DNA of 64,000 nucleotides from Microbacterium algeriense (GTDB taxonomy: Bacteria > Actinomycetota > Actinomycetes > Actinomycetales > Microbacteriaceae), in NCBI RefSeq assembly GCF_008868005.1, contig NZ_WAAO01000002.1, positions 372,001-436,000 on the forward strand, in the 5' to 3' direction. Under the pieces are notes generated by a model. It was not told where the DNA came from, ran no database searches, and was given only the letters and a program-made list of their open reading frames with translations. Below are positions 54,838 through 64,000 of this stretch, one piece after another (the stretch's first letter is position 1; every line of letters begins with the position of its first letter). Both the position numbers and the translations under genes were made by a program.

Positions 54838-54846
54838 TGATACTGT
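54838..54846 (+). promoter_or_regulatory. Possible atp operon promoter
   Basis: TGA-TACTGT, an extended -10, lies 16 bp after the end of the AtpI-like gene and about 100 bp before atpB. The -35 is weak (TTAGGG at 54819-54824). Confidence 0.4.
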
Positions 54847-54944
54847 TGAAACGTGCCCGCCGCTCGCCCGCGAGCGCTTGCGCTGATTGCACACCGACCA
54901 TCGTCGCCCCGGTTTAGACCGGTGCCCCGAAGCTGGAGCCCGCG

Positions 54945-56031
<1,087 letters not shown>

Positions 56032-56058
56032 TCCCCACCGACTTCTGAAGGAGACAGG

Positions 56059-56637
56059 ATGCTGAACGCTCTTGTCACGAACCTCGCGGCAGCGGAGGGG
56101 GAATCCCCCAACCCGTTGCTCCCCGCGGGGTACGACATCATCTGGTCGGGCCTGTGGTTCCTCATCATTCTCGTCGTGGTGTGGAAGGTCGCCCTTCCTC
56201 GCCTGACGAAGATGCTCGACGAGCGCTCAGCCGCGATCGAGGGGAACATCGCCAAGGCCGACGAGGCGCAGAAGCAGGCGGAGGCGGCACTCGAGGAGTA
56301 CACGCGTCAGCTCGCTGAGGCGCGTACCGAGGCCGGCGAGATCCGCGAGGCCGCCCGCGAGGACGGCAAGAAGATCGTCGCCGAGGCGAAGGAGACCGCC
56401 GCTGCCGAGGCAGCGCGTCTGACCGCCACCGCGCACACGCAGATCGAGGCCGAGCGCCAGACGGCTCTCGTCTCCCTGCGCAGCGAGGTCGGCTCGCTCG
56501 CTCTCGACCTCGCCGGTGGCGTGGTCGGCGAGACGCTCTCCGACGACGCTCGCGCGGCCGCCGTGGTCGACCGCTTCCTCGCCGATCTCGAAGCATCCGA
56601 CCTTCGACAGGCTCAGGTACCGGGCGGGCAGTCGTAA
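56059..56637 (+). CDS. atpF: ATP synthase subunit b
   Basis: A 192-residue peripheral stalk protein. One membrane helix (about 27-46, IIWSGLWFLIILVVVW) precedes a long charged coiled coil rich in Ala, Glu and Arg. ATG with GAAGGAGA. The stop overlaps the atpH start (TAATG). Confidence 0.95.
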   Translation: MLNALVTNLAAAEGESPNPLLPAGYDIIWSGLWFLIILVVVWKVALPRLTKMLDERSAAIEGNIAKADEAQKQAEAALEEYTRQLAEARTEAGEIREAAREDGKKIVAEAKETAAAEAARLTATAHTQIEAERQTALVSLRSEVGSLALDLAGGVVGETLSDDARAAAVVDRFLADLEASDLRQAQVPGGQS

Positions 56638-57428
56638 TGGGCAGCGCGACCGCTCAGGCACTCGCGGCATCCACTCAGACGCTTGCCGCAGCGAAGGACG
56701 TCACCCTCGAGACCGCGCGCGAGCTGTTCGCGGCCGCGCGGGCCGTGGGCGAATCGTCTCAGCTGAGCGGCGCGCTGGCTGACCCCTCGGCTCCGGCCTC
56801 GGCCCGGCAGAACGTCGTGTCCGCGGTGTTCGGGCAGTACGGCTCCGCGGCGCAGGACGTCCTGCGCACCGCGGTCGCCGAACGCTGGTCGAACGCGTCC
56901 GAGCTGATCGACGGTCTCGAGGAGCTCGCGATCCGGGCGGCGACCATCGCCGAGTCCGGCGCGGACATCGAGGGAGAGCTCTTCGGCTTCTCGCGGGTGA
57001 TCGCGGCGAACCCGGAGCTCGAGCTCGCTCTCGGCAGCCGGCTCGGGGGAGAGGACGCGAAGGCCGCCCTGGTCGAGCGCCTCCTCGTCGATGCCTCTGC
57101 CACCGCTCCGACGGCCCTCATCGTCACGTCCCTCGTGCGTCAGCCGCGCGAGCGCCGGGTGCGGCAGCTGCTGAGCCGGGCGATGCGTATCGTCTCGAGC
57201 CAGCGCGGCCGCCTCGTGGCCACGGTGCACACGGCGACCGAGCTCAGCGACGCGCAGCGCACGCGACTCGGCCAGACGCTCTCGCAGCGGTACGGCGGCC
57301 AGGTGTCCCTCAACGTCGTCATCGACCCCAGCGTCGTCGGAGGCCTGCGCGTGCAGATCGCCGATGACGTCATCGACGGCAGCATCTCCGCACGACTCGC
57401 CGACCTTCGCCAGAAGCTCGCGGGCTAA
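56637..57428 (+). CDS. atpH: ATP synthase subunit delta
   Basis: A 263-residue peripheral stalk subunit, which joins F1 to subunit b. It is about 80 residues longer than the E. coli protein, as in other actinobacteria that keep an N-terminal extension. The conserved C-terminal part has [30 protein letters not shown], split over the family motif. The start overlaps the atpF stop by one base. Confidence 0.95.
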   Translation: MGSATAQALAASTQTLAAAKDVTLETARELFAAARAVGESSQLSGALADPSAPASARQNVVSAVFGQYGSAAQDVLRTAVAERWSNASELIDGLEELAIRAATIAESGADIEGELFGFSRVIAANPELELALGSRLGGEDAKAALVERLLVDASATAPTALIVTSLVRQPRERRVRQLLSRAMRIVSSQRGRLVATVHTATELSDAQRTRLGQTLSQRYGGQVSLNVVIDPSVVGGLRVQIADDVIDGSISARLADLRQKLAG

Positions 57429-57475
57429 CACGACTTCGCGCGGGGAACCGCGCACCCAGATACAAAGGGAAGACA

Positions 57476-59116
57476 ATGGCAGAACTATCGATCAGCCCCG
57501 ACGTCATCCGTGACGCGCTGAAGGATTTCGCCGCCGCGTACGAGCCCACCGGGGCCGCGGCGACCGAGGTCGGCACCGTCATCGACGCCGCCGACGGCAT
57601 CGCTCACGTCGAGGGACTTCCCGGCGTCATGGCGAACGAGCTCGTGACCTTCGCCGACGGCACCAAGGGCCTCGCGCTGAACCTCGACGAGCACGAGATC
57701 GGCGTCGTCGTCCTCGGCGACTTCACCGGCATCGAGGCCGGTCAGGAGGTCACCCGCACGGGTGAGGTCCTCTCCGTCCCGGTCGGCGACGGCTACCTGG
57801 GTCGCGTCGTCGACCCGCTCGGCAACCCGATCGACGGCCTCGGCTCGATCGCCACCGAGGGCGTCCGCGAGCTCGAACTGCAGGCGCCCGGCGTCATGCA
57901 GCGCAAGTCCGTGCACGAGCCGATGCAGACCGGCATCAAGGCCATCGACGCGATGATCCCGGTCGGCCGCGGCCAGCGTCAGCTGATCATCGGCGACCGC
58001 CAGACCGGCAAGACGGCCATCGCGATCGACACGATCATCAACCAGAAGGCCAACTGGGAGTCGGGCGACGTCAACAAGCAGGTGCGCTGCATCTACGTCG
58101 CCATCGGCCAGAAGGGCTCGACCATCGCCTCGGTGAAGGGCGCGCTCGAAGAGGCCGGTGCCCTGGAGTACACCACGATCGTGGCCGCTCCGGCATCCGA
58201 CCCCGCCGGCTTCAAGTACCTCGCCCCCTACACGGGTTCGGCTATCGGCCAGCACTGGATGTACGGCGGCAAGCACGTCCTCATCATCTTCGACGACCTG
58301 TCGAAGCAGGCCGAGGCCTACCGTGCCGTCTCCCTCCTCCTGCGCCGCCCGCCGGGCCGCGAAGCCTACCCGGGTGACGTCTTCTACCTGCACTCGCGTC
58401 TGCTGGAGCGTTGCGCGAAGCTGTCCGACGAGCTCGGCGCCGGCTCCATGACGGGTCTCCCGATCATCGAGACCAAGGCGAACGACGTCTCGGCGTACAT
58501 CCCGACCAACGTGATCTCGATCACCGACGGCCAGATCTTCCTGCAGTCCGACCTCTTCAACGCCAACCAGCGTCCGGCGGTCGACGTGGGTATCTCGGTC
58601 TCGCGTGTCGGTGGTGACGCTCAGGTCAAGTCCATCAAGAAGGTCTCCGGAACGTTGAAGCTGGAGCTGGCGCAGTACCGCTCGCTCGAGGCGTTCGCGA
58701 TGTTCGCGTCGGACCTCGACGCCGCCTCGCGCCGCCAGCTGTCGCGCGGTGCCCGTCTGACCGAGCTGCTCAAGCAGCCGCAGTACTCGCCGTACCCCGT
58801 CGAGGAGCAGGTCGTGTCGATCTGGGCCGGAACGAACGGCAAGCTCGACTCGATCGAGGTCGAGGACGTGCTGCGCTTCGAGCGCGAGCTGCTCGACTAC
58901 CTGCGTCGCAACACCAAGGTGCTCGACACGCTGCGCGAGACCAACGTGCTGGATGACGACACGGTCGCAGAGCTCGACAAGCAGACGGACAACTTCCTCC
59001 TGGAGTTCCAGGGCGGCAAGGGTCACGCCATCGGCGCCCCCGGCCACGAGGAGCACGCTGCAGCTGAGGCTGAGGACGTCAACCAGGAGAAGATCGTCAA
59101 GGGTCGTCGCGCGTAA
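57476..59116 (+). CDS. atpA: ATP synthase subunit alpha
   Basis: A 546-residue F1 subunit with a non-catalytic nucleotide site. The P-loop is GDRQTGKT at 173-180. The N-terminal beta barrel and the C-terminal helical domain are intact. The tail carries a His/Glu-rich stretch ([14 protein letters not shown]) as in relatives. ATG with AAGGGAAG upstream. Confidence 0.97.
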   Translation: MAELSISPDVIRDALKDFAAAYEPTGAAATEVGTVIDAADGIAHVEGLPGVMANELVTFADGTKGLALNLDEHEIGVVVLGDFTGIEAGQEVTRTGEVLSVPVGDGYLGRVVDPLGNPIDGLGSIATEGVRELELQAPGVMQRKSVHEPMQTGIKAIDAMIPVGRGQRQLIIGDRQTGKTAIAIDTIINQKANWESGDVNKQVRCIYVAIGQKGSTIASVKGALEEAGALEYTTIVAAPASDPAGFKYLAPYTGSAIGQHWMYGGKHVLIIFDDLSKQAEAYRAVSLLLRRPPGREAYPGDVFYLHSRLLERCAKLSDELGAGSMTGLPIIETKANDVSAYIPTNVISITDGQIFLQSDLFNANQRPAVDVGISVSRVGGDAQVKSIKKVSGTLKLELAQYRSLEAFAMFASDLDAASRRQLSRGARLTELLKQPQYSPYPVEEQVVSIWAGTNGKLDSIEVEDVLRFERELLDYLRRNTKVLDTLRETNVLDDDTVAELDKQTDNFLLEFQGGKGHAIGAPGHEEHAAAEAEDVNQEKIVKGRRA

Positions 59117-59135
59117 CTGCGCGGGGTACTGACAT

Positions 59136-60035
59136 ATGGGCGCTCAACTCAGGGTCTACAAGCAGAAGATCTCTTCTGCTCAGACGACCAAGAAGATCAC
59201 GAAGGCGATGGAACTCATCGCGGCTTCGCGCATCCAGAAGGCGATGGCACGCGTCAAGGCGTCCACTCCCTTCGCGCGGGCCGTGACGAGGGCCGTGTCG
59301 GCCGTCGCGACGCACTCGAACGTCGATCACCCGCTCACCCGTGAGCCCGAGACGATCCACCGCTCCGCGGTCGTGATCTTCTCCTCGGACCGCGGTCTGG
59401 CCGGAGCCTTCAACTCGCAGATCCTCCGTGAGGGTCTCGAGGTGGCCGAGCTCCTGCGCGAGCAGGGCAAGGAGCCGGTGTTCTACCTCGTCGGTCGCAA
59501 GGCCGTCGGCTACTTCCAGTTCCGCCGCATCGCGGCGGCTGCGGAGTGGACGGGCGACACCGACACCCCGTCGTTCCACACGGCGGAGGAGATCTCGGCG
59601 ACACTGCTCGAGGCCTTCTCCCGCGGTGGGCAGGACGGCGGGGTCGACGAGATCCACCTCGTTTACAACCGTTTCGTCAGCATGATGACGCAGTCGCCGG
59701 AGTCCGTGCGCCTGCTTCCGCTGGAGATCACGGAAGCCGATGAGTCGGAGGCCGGTAACACCGTTTACCCGCTGTACGAGTTCGAGCCGGACGCCGAGAC
59801 CGTTCTCGACGCGATCCTGCCGGTGTACATCCAGAGCCGCGTCTTCAACGCACTCCTGCAGTCCTCTGCCGCGAAGCAGGCGGCGACGCAGAAGGCGATG
59901 AAGTCGGCCAGCGACAACGCCGACAAGCTCATCACCGACTACACCCGTCTGCGCAACAACGCGCGCCAGGCGGAGATCACGCAGCAGATCGCGGAGATCG
60001 TCGGCGGCGCCGACGCCCTCTCGTCGAGCAAATAG
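59136..60035 (+). CDS. atpG: ATP synthase subunit gamma
   Basis: A 299-residue central shaft of F1. The N-terminal coiled helix is [27 protein letters not shown], here named in parts, and the C-terminal helix ends with [22 protein letters not shown]. Both ends carry the signature residues of the family. Starts at ATG 59136, 19 bp after atpA; the Shine-Dalgarno sequence is weak. Confidence 0.96.
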   Translation: MGAQLRVYKQKISSAQTTKKITKAMELIAASRIQKAMARVKASTPFARAVTRAVSAVATHSNVDHPLTREPETIHRSAVVIFSSDRGLAGAFNSQILREGLEVAELLREQGKEPVFYLVGRKAVGYFQFRRIAAAAEWTGDTDTPSFHTAEEISATLLEAFSRGGQDGGVDEIHLVYNRFVSMMTQSPESVRLLPLEITEADESEAGNTVYPLYEFEPDAETVLDAILPVYIQSRVFNALLQSSAAKQAATQKAMKSASDNADKLITDYTRLRNNARQAEITQQIAEIVGGADALSSSK

Positions 60036-61511
<1,476 letters not shown>

Positions 61512-61513
61512 CC

Positions 61514-61774
61514 ATGGCGCTGCACGTCAGCCTCGTCTCCGCTGATGCGGAGGTCTGGACGGGAGAGGCGAGCCTCGTGGTCGCCAAGACCGTCGAGGGT
61601 GAGATCGGCTTCATGAGCGGGCACGAGCCGGTTCTGGCGATCCTCGCCGAGGGCCAGGTCCGCATCACCCAGTCGGATGGCACCAAGGTGCTGGCGAACG
61701 CACAGGACGGCTTCCTCTCCATGGAGGGCGACAGCCTGACGATCGTCGCCGGCAACGCGGCGCTCATCGCCTAG
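61514..61774 (+). CDS. atpC: ATP synthase subunit epsilon
   Basis: An 86-residue subunit consisting of the N-terminal beta-sandwich only (LHVSLVSADAEVWTGEA, then GEIGFMSGHEPVLAILAEGQV). The C-terminal helical hairpin that inhibits ATP hydrolysis in longer forms is missing, as in several actinobacteria. The start at ATG 61514 is next to the atpD stop. A long stem-loop follows. Confidence 0.94.
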   Translation: MALHVSLVSADAEVWTGEASLVVAKTVEGEIGFMSGHEPVLAILAEGQVRITQSDGTKVLANAQDGFLSMEGDSLTIVAGNAALIA

Positions 61775-61787
61775 CAGCTCGTCTCAT

Positions 61788-61850
61788 CGCGTCCGCCTCG
61801 GATGCTCCTCGCTCGGTTCACGAGCAGAGGAAGCACCCGGGGCGGACGCG
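61788..61850 (+). terminator. Stem-loop at the end of the atp operon
   Basis: Outer arms are a perfect 10 bp (61788-61797 with 61841-61850). Inside lies a second imperfect stem including GCTCG/CGAGC and CCTC/GAGG. It lies 14 bp after the atpC stop and 20 bp before yaaA, and has no T-run. Confidence 0.55.
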
Positions 61851-61870
61851 TCTGCATGTACCGAGGTTCC

Positions 61871-62617
61871 ATGAAGATCCTGCTCCCACCGTCCGAGACG
61901 AAGCGCGAGGGCGGTGACGGCGTCCCGCTCGACCTCGACCGGCTCGCCCTTCCCTCCCTGCGGCCGCAACGCGCGGCGGTGCTCGCGGCCCTGAGCGAGC
62001 TCGCCGCCGACGAAGGCGCGAGCCGTCGCGTCCTCAAGCTGAGCGACCGCCAGCTCGGCGACATCGCGCACAATCGCACGCTGCTCGGCGCTCCCACCAT
62101 GCCGGCGGTCGATCGCTACACCGGCGTGCTCTTCGACGCCCTCGACGCCGGCTCGCTGCCGGCCGCGTCACGTCGCTGGTTGGGTGCGCACGTGTGGATC
62201 CACAGCGCTCCGCTGGGTCCGATCGGCGCTCTCGACCCGATCCCGCCGTACCGGCTGGCGGCCGGCACCTCGCTGCCCGGCGTTCCCGCGCTCCGCCGCC
62301 TCTGGGCCGAAGCGACCTCTGCGGCGATCGCCGCCGAAGCCCCGCCGTTCATCCTCGATCTGCGCAGCGAAGCCTATGTGGCGCTCGGTCCGGTGCCGGC
62401 GACCGTGCCCTCCGCATACGTCCGTGTCGTGACCGACCAGGGGAGGGCGCTGAATCACTTCAACAAGAAGTCGAAGGGCCTGCTCGTGCGGGCCCTCGCA
62501 GAGGACCGGCCACGGATCGGATCGCTCCGCGCGCTGCGCGGCTGGGCCGAGGTGAACGGGCTCGAGCTCCGCCAGGCCGACCCGTCCGGCGTGCTGGAAC
62601 TCGTCGTCTCGGAGTGA
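61871..62617 (+). CDS. yaaA: YaaA family peroxide stress protein
   Basis: A 248-residue protein of the YaaA/DUF328 family. In E. coli this protein lowers free iron and DNA damage during peroxide stress. The start MKILLPPSETKREGG, the central YTGVLFDALD, and the family hallmark NHFNKKSKG near the C-terminus are visible. ATG with GAGG 5 nt upstream. It stands after the atp operon, separated by a stem-loop. Confidence 0.9.
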   Translation: MKILLPPSETKREGGDGVPLDLDRLALPSLRPQRAAVLAALSELAADEGASRRVLKLSDRQLGDIAHNRTLLGAPTMPAVDRYTGVLFDALDAGSLPAASRRWLGAHVWIHSAPLGPIGALDPIPPYRLAAGTSLPGVPALRRLWAEATSAAIAAEAPPFILDLRSEAYVALGPVPATVPSAYVRVVTDQGRALNHFNKKSKGLLVRALAEDRPRIGSLRALRGWAEVNGLELRQADPSGVLELVVSE

Positions 62618-62701
62618 GCATCCGCGGTCGGACCGCGTGCCACGACTGCGCGCGGCGCCCGCGCGGGCCCAACGGCGCATGCGTGCGACCCCCGGACGCG
62701 C

Positions 62702-62707
62702 TAGTGT
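62702..62707 (+). promoter_or_regulatory. -10 element before the Pro-rich membrane protein gene
   Basis: TAGTGT with no strong -35; it lies 43 bp before the ATG at 62751, which has GGAGGG upstream. The rest of this 133-bp gap holds a small palindrome (CGCGGTC-G-GACCGCG, 62623-62637). Confidence 0.35.
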
Positions 62708-62750
62708 GATCAGCGCATAACGCCCGCATCACGATTTCCTTGGAGGGAAC

Positions 62751-63584
62751 ATGGACGACTACTACGGCTATGACGGCCTGTCGGGGGGTGCGATCGTCGC
62801 CTTGGCGCTGCTGTACACGGTCCTGCCGCTGCTGATCTACGCGCTCTACTCGTGGTTCTACATGCGGATCTTCGACAAGGCGGGGGTCCAGGGCAAGTGG
62901 CGTGCGTGGGTGCCCGTCTACAACACCATGATCTTCTACAAGCTGGGCGATCTGAGCCCGTGGCTGGTGCTCTACCTGATCGGTGCCGGCATCATCGGCG
63001 CGATCATCCCCTTCCTGGGCTGGTTCCTGATCCTCCCGCTCGTGGGCATCGCCGCGCGCGTGCTCGACCTGATCGCAGCATGGCGCGTCGGACTGAAGCT
63101 CCAGAAGGACGCCGTCTGGGTCATCCTGTACTTCTTCCTCCCGCCCGTGTGGCTCGGCATCAACGCCTTCGACGGTTCCCGCTGGAACCCGAACATCCAG
63201 CCGGCCTCGTGGGCCGCCAACTCGCTGCTCGGGGACCGCACCGTCTGGGACGGCATCCCGACCCAGCCGACCGCAGCCCCGCAGCAGCCCGGCTACGGCG
63301 CTGCCCCCGGCTACGGCACCCCGCCCGCGCAGCCCGGATACGGTGCGCCGGCCCAGCCGGGCTACGCCCCGCCCGCGCAGCCCGGTTACGCTCCGCCGGC
63401 AGCTCCCGCGGCTCCCGCCACCGGCGCCCCGGTCCCTCCGGTGCCCCCGACGACGCCGCCGGCTCCTCCGCAGGCTCCGCCCGCCGCTCCGCCTGCTCCG
63501 CCGACCGCGCCCCCGGCTGCTCCGCCGGCTCCTCCGGCCGCACCGCCGGCATCGCCGAACGATCCCGCGCAGCCTCCCGCGTGA
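62751..63584 (+). CDS. Membrane protein with Pro-rich C-terminal tail (DUF5684-like)
   Basis: A 277-residue protein. Three or four helices lie in the first about 135 residues (VALALLYTVLPLLIYALYSWF, in parts; then a loop KWRAWVPVYNTMIFYKLG). These match the DUF5684 layout. From about residue 165 the protein is Pro/Ala/Gln-rich, with about five PAQPGY-type repeats and then PPAPP runs, probably a disordered tail. Function unknown. ATG with GGAGGG. Confidence 0.8.
   Translation: MDDYYGYDGLSGGAIVALALLYTVLPLLIYALYSWFYMRIFDKAGVQGKWRAWVPVYNTMIFYKLGDLSPWLVLYLIGAGIIGAIIPFLGWFLILPLVGIAARVLDLIAAWRVGLKLQKDAVWVILYFFLPPVWLGINAFDGSRWNPNIQPASWAANSLLGDRTVWDGIPTQPTAAPQQPGYGAAPGYGTPPAQPGYGAPAQPGYAPPAQPGYAPPAAPAAPATGAPVPPVPPTTPPAPPQAPPAAPPAPPTAPPAAPPAPPAAPPASPNDPAQPPA
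63280..63400 (+). repeat. PAQPGY-type coding repeats
   Basis: About five imperfect repeats of an 8 to 9 residue unit (QPGYG, QPGYA) inside the Pro-rich tail. They are coding, and copy number probably varies between strains. Confidence 0.5.
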
Positions 63585-63592
63585 CGTCCTGA

Positions 63593-63626
63593 CTCAGGGC
63601 CCTCGACTCCGGTCGGGGGCCCTGAG
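63593..63626 (+). terminator. Hairpin after the Pro-rich membrane protein gene
   Basis: A 10-bp perfect stem (CTCAGGGCCC, 63593-63602, with 63617-63626) and an inner CGAC/GTCG stem. There is no T-run. Confidence 0.6.
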
Positions 63627-63660
63627 CCGTTCGCGGTGGTCCGCCGTCCGCCGCGACGGC

Positions 63661-63666
63661 TAACGT
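63661..63666 (+). promoter_or_regulatory. -10 element of the aldo/keto reductase gene
   Basis: TAACGT ends 7 nt before the ATG at 63674, so the mRNA is probably leaderless. Confidence 0.4.
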
Positions 63667-63673
63667 GGATCCC

Positions 63674-64000
63674 ATGGTCTTGTCCCAGCGTCGCGTCGGC
63701 GCGTCCGGTCTGCTCGTCACATCCACAGGTCTCGGCTGCAACAACTTCGGGCGAGCGGGAACCGCGACCGAATCCCTTCGCGGCACGCGCGAGGTGATCG
63801 ATGCGGCCATCGCCAACGGGATCACGTTCTTCGACACCGCGGACATGTACGGTGCCGAACCCGGAGCGAGCGAGACGCTGATGGGGGAGGCCCTCGAAGG
63901 CCGCCGCGACCGCATCGTGCTCGCGACGAAGTTCGGTCAGGAACGGGACATGGGATACGCGTTCCCCGCCGCCCGCGGCTCGCGTCGGTACGTCCGCCGA
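63674..64000 (+). CDS. Aldo/keto reductase, 3'-partial
   Basis: The first 109 residues of an NADPH-dependent aldo/keto reductase; the gene runs off the window. The opening LSQRRVGASGLLVTSTGLGCNNFG (in parts) and FFDTADMYGAEPGASETLMGEAL hold the catalytic Asp and Tyr of the family. VLATKFG supplies the Lys. The substrate is unknown. It is probably leaderless. Confidence 0.88.
   Translation, partial: MVLSQRRVGASGLLVTSTGLGCNNFGRAGTATESLRGTREVIDAAIANGITFFDTADMYGAEPGASETLMGEALEGRRDRIVLATKFGQERDMGYAFPAARGSRRYVRR

Overview
The window is high-GC (roughly 70 percent) DNA from an actinobacterium, most likely Microbacteriaceae and probably Microbacterium. The evidence is codon usage, frequent GTG starts, several apparently leaderless genes, and the order argS-lysA-hom-thrB-rho-prfA ... 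prmC-tsaC-wecA-like-atpI-atpBEFHAGDC. No rRNA, insertion sequence, prophage or CRISPR array was seen. One tRNA gene is present, tRNA-Arg(CCG).

Bases 1-31.4 kb are an accessory, environment-facing region. It holds two SulP anion transporters, a FUSC-like membrane protein, two large LuxR-type (LAL/MalT-like) ATPase regulators, two long AtsA-type arylsulfatases, two GAP/SfLAP membrane proteins, an AI-2E-family permease, a MscS channel, a mirrored pair of DUF6325 plus SHOCT cassettes, a HAD hydrolase, a copper module (copZ, a His-rich secreted protein, copA, YHS protein, copB), and DUF1254 and DUF1269 proteins. Many gaps in this region carry inverted repeats built from the half-site TCACCC/GGGTGA, spaced by 0 or 5 bp. 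This suggests a local regulon, possibly run by the two LAL regulators. The copZ promoter carries two CsoR-like operators.

Bases 31.5-45.4 kb are conserved core: tRNA-Arg, an SGNH hydrolase, argS, an LmeA-like lipid-binding protein, a small alpha/beta hydrolase-TetR-alpha/beta hydrolase operon with a long inverted repeat in front, a BrkB-family protein, then lysA, hom, thrB, rho and prfA. thrC and rpmE, present in the equivalent cluster of many actinobacteria, are absent. Rho has a long low-complexity N-tail in place of a recognisable N-terminal helix bundle.

Bases 45.5-51.4 kb separate prfA from prmC, which are usually close together. They carry a CitA/DcuS-type two-component system divergent from a CitMHS citrate transporter, a small holin-like membrane protein, and cysK-cysE.

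Bases 51.5-64 kb are prmC, tsaC, a WecA/TagO-like sugar-phosphate transferase, an AtpI-like protein and the complete F1Fo ATP synthase operon. They are followed by yaaA, a proline-rich membrane protein and the start of an aldo/keto reductase. atpB has no ATG, GTG or TTG at the expected start; a CTG with a well placed Shine-Dalgarno sequence is the best candidate.
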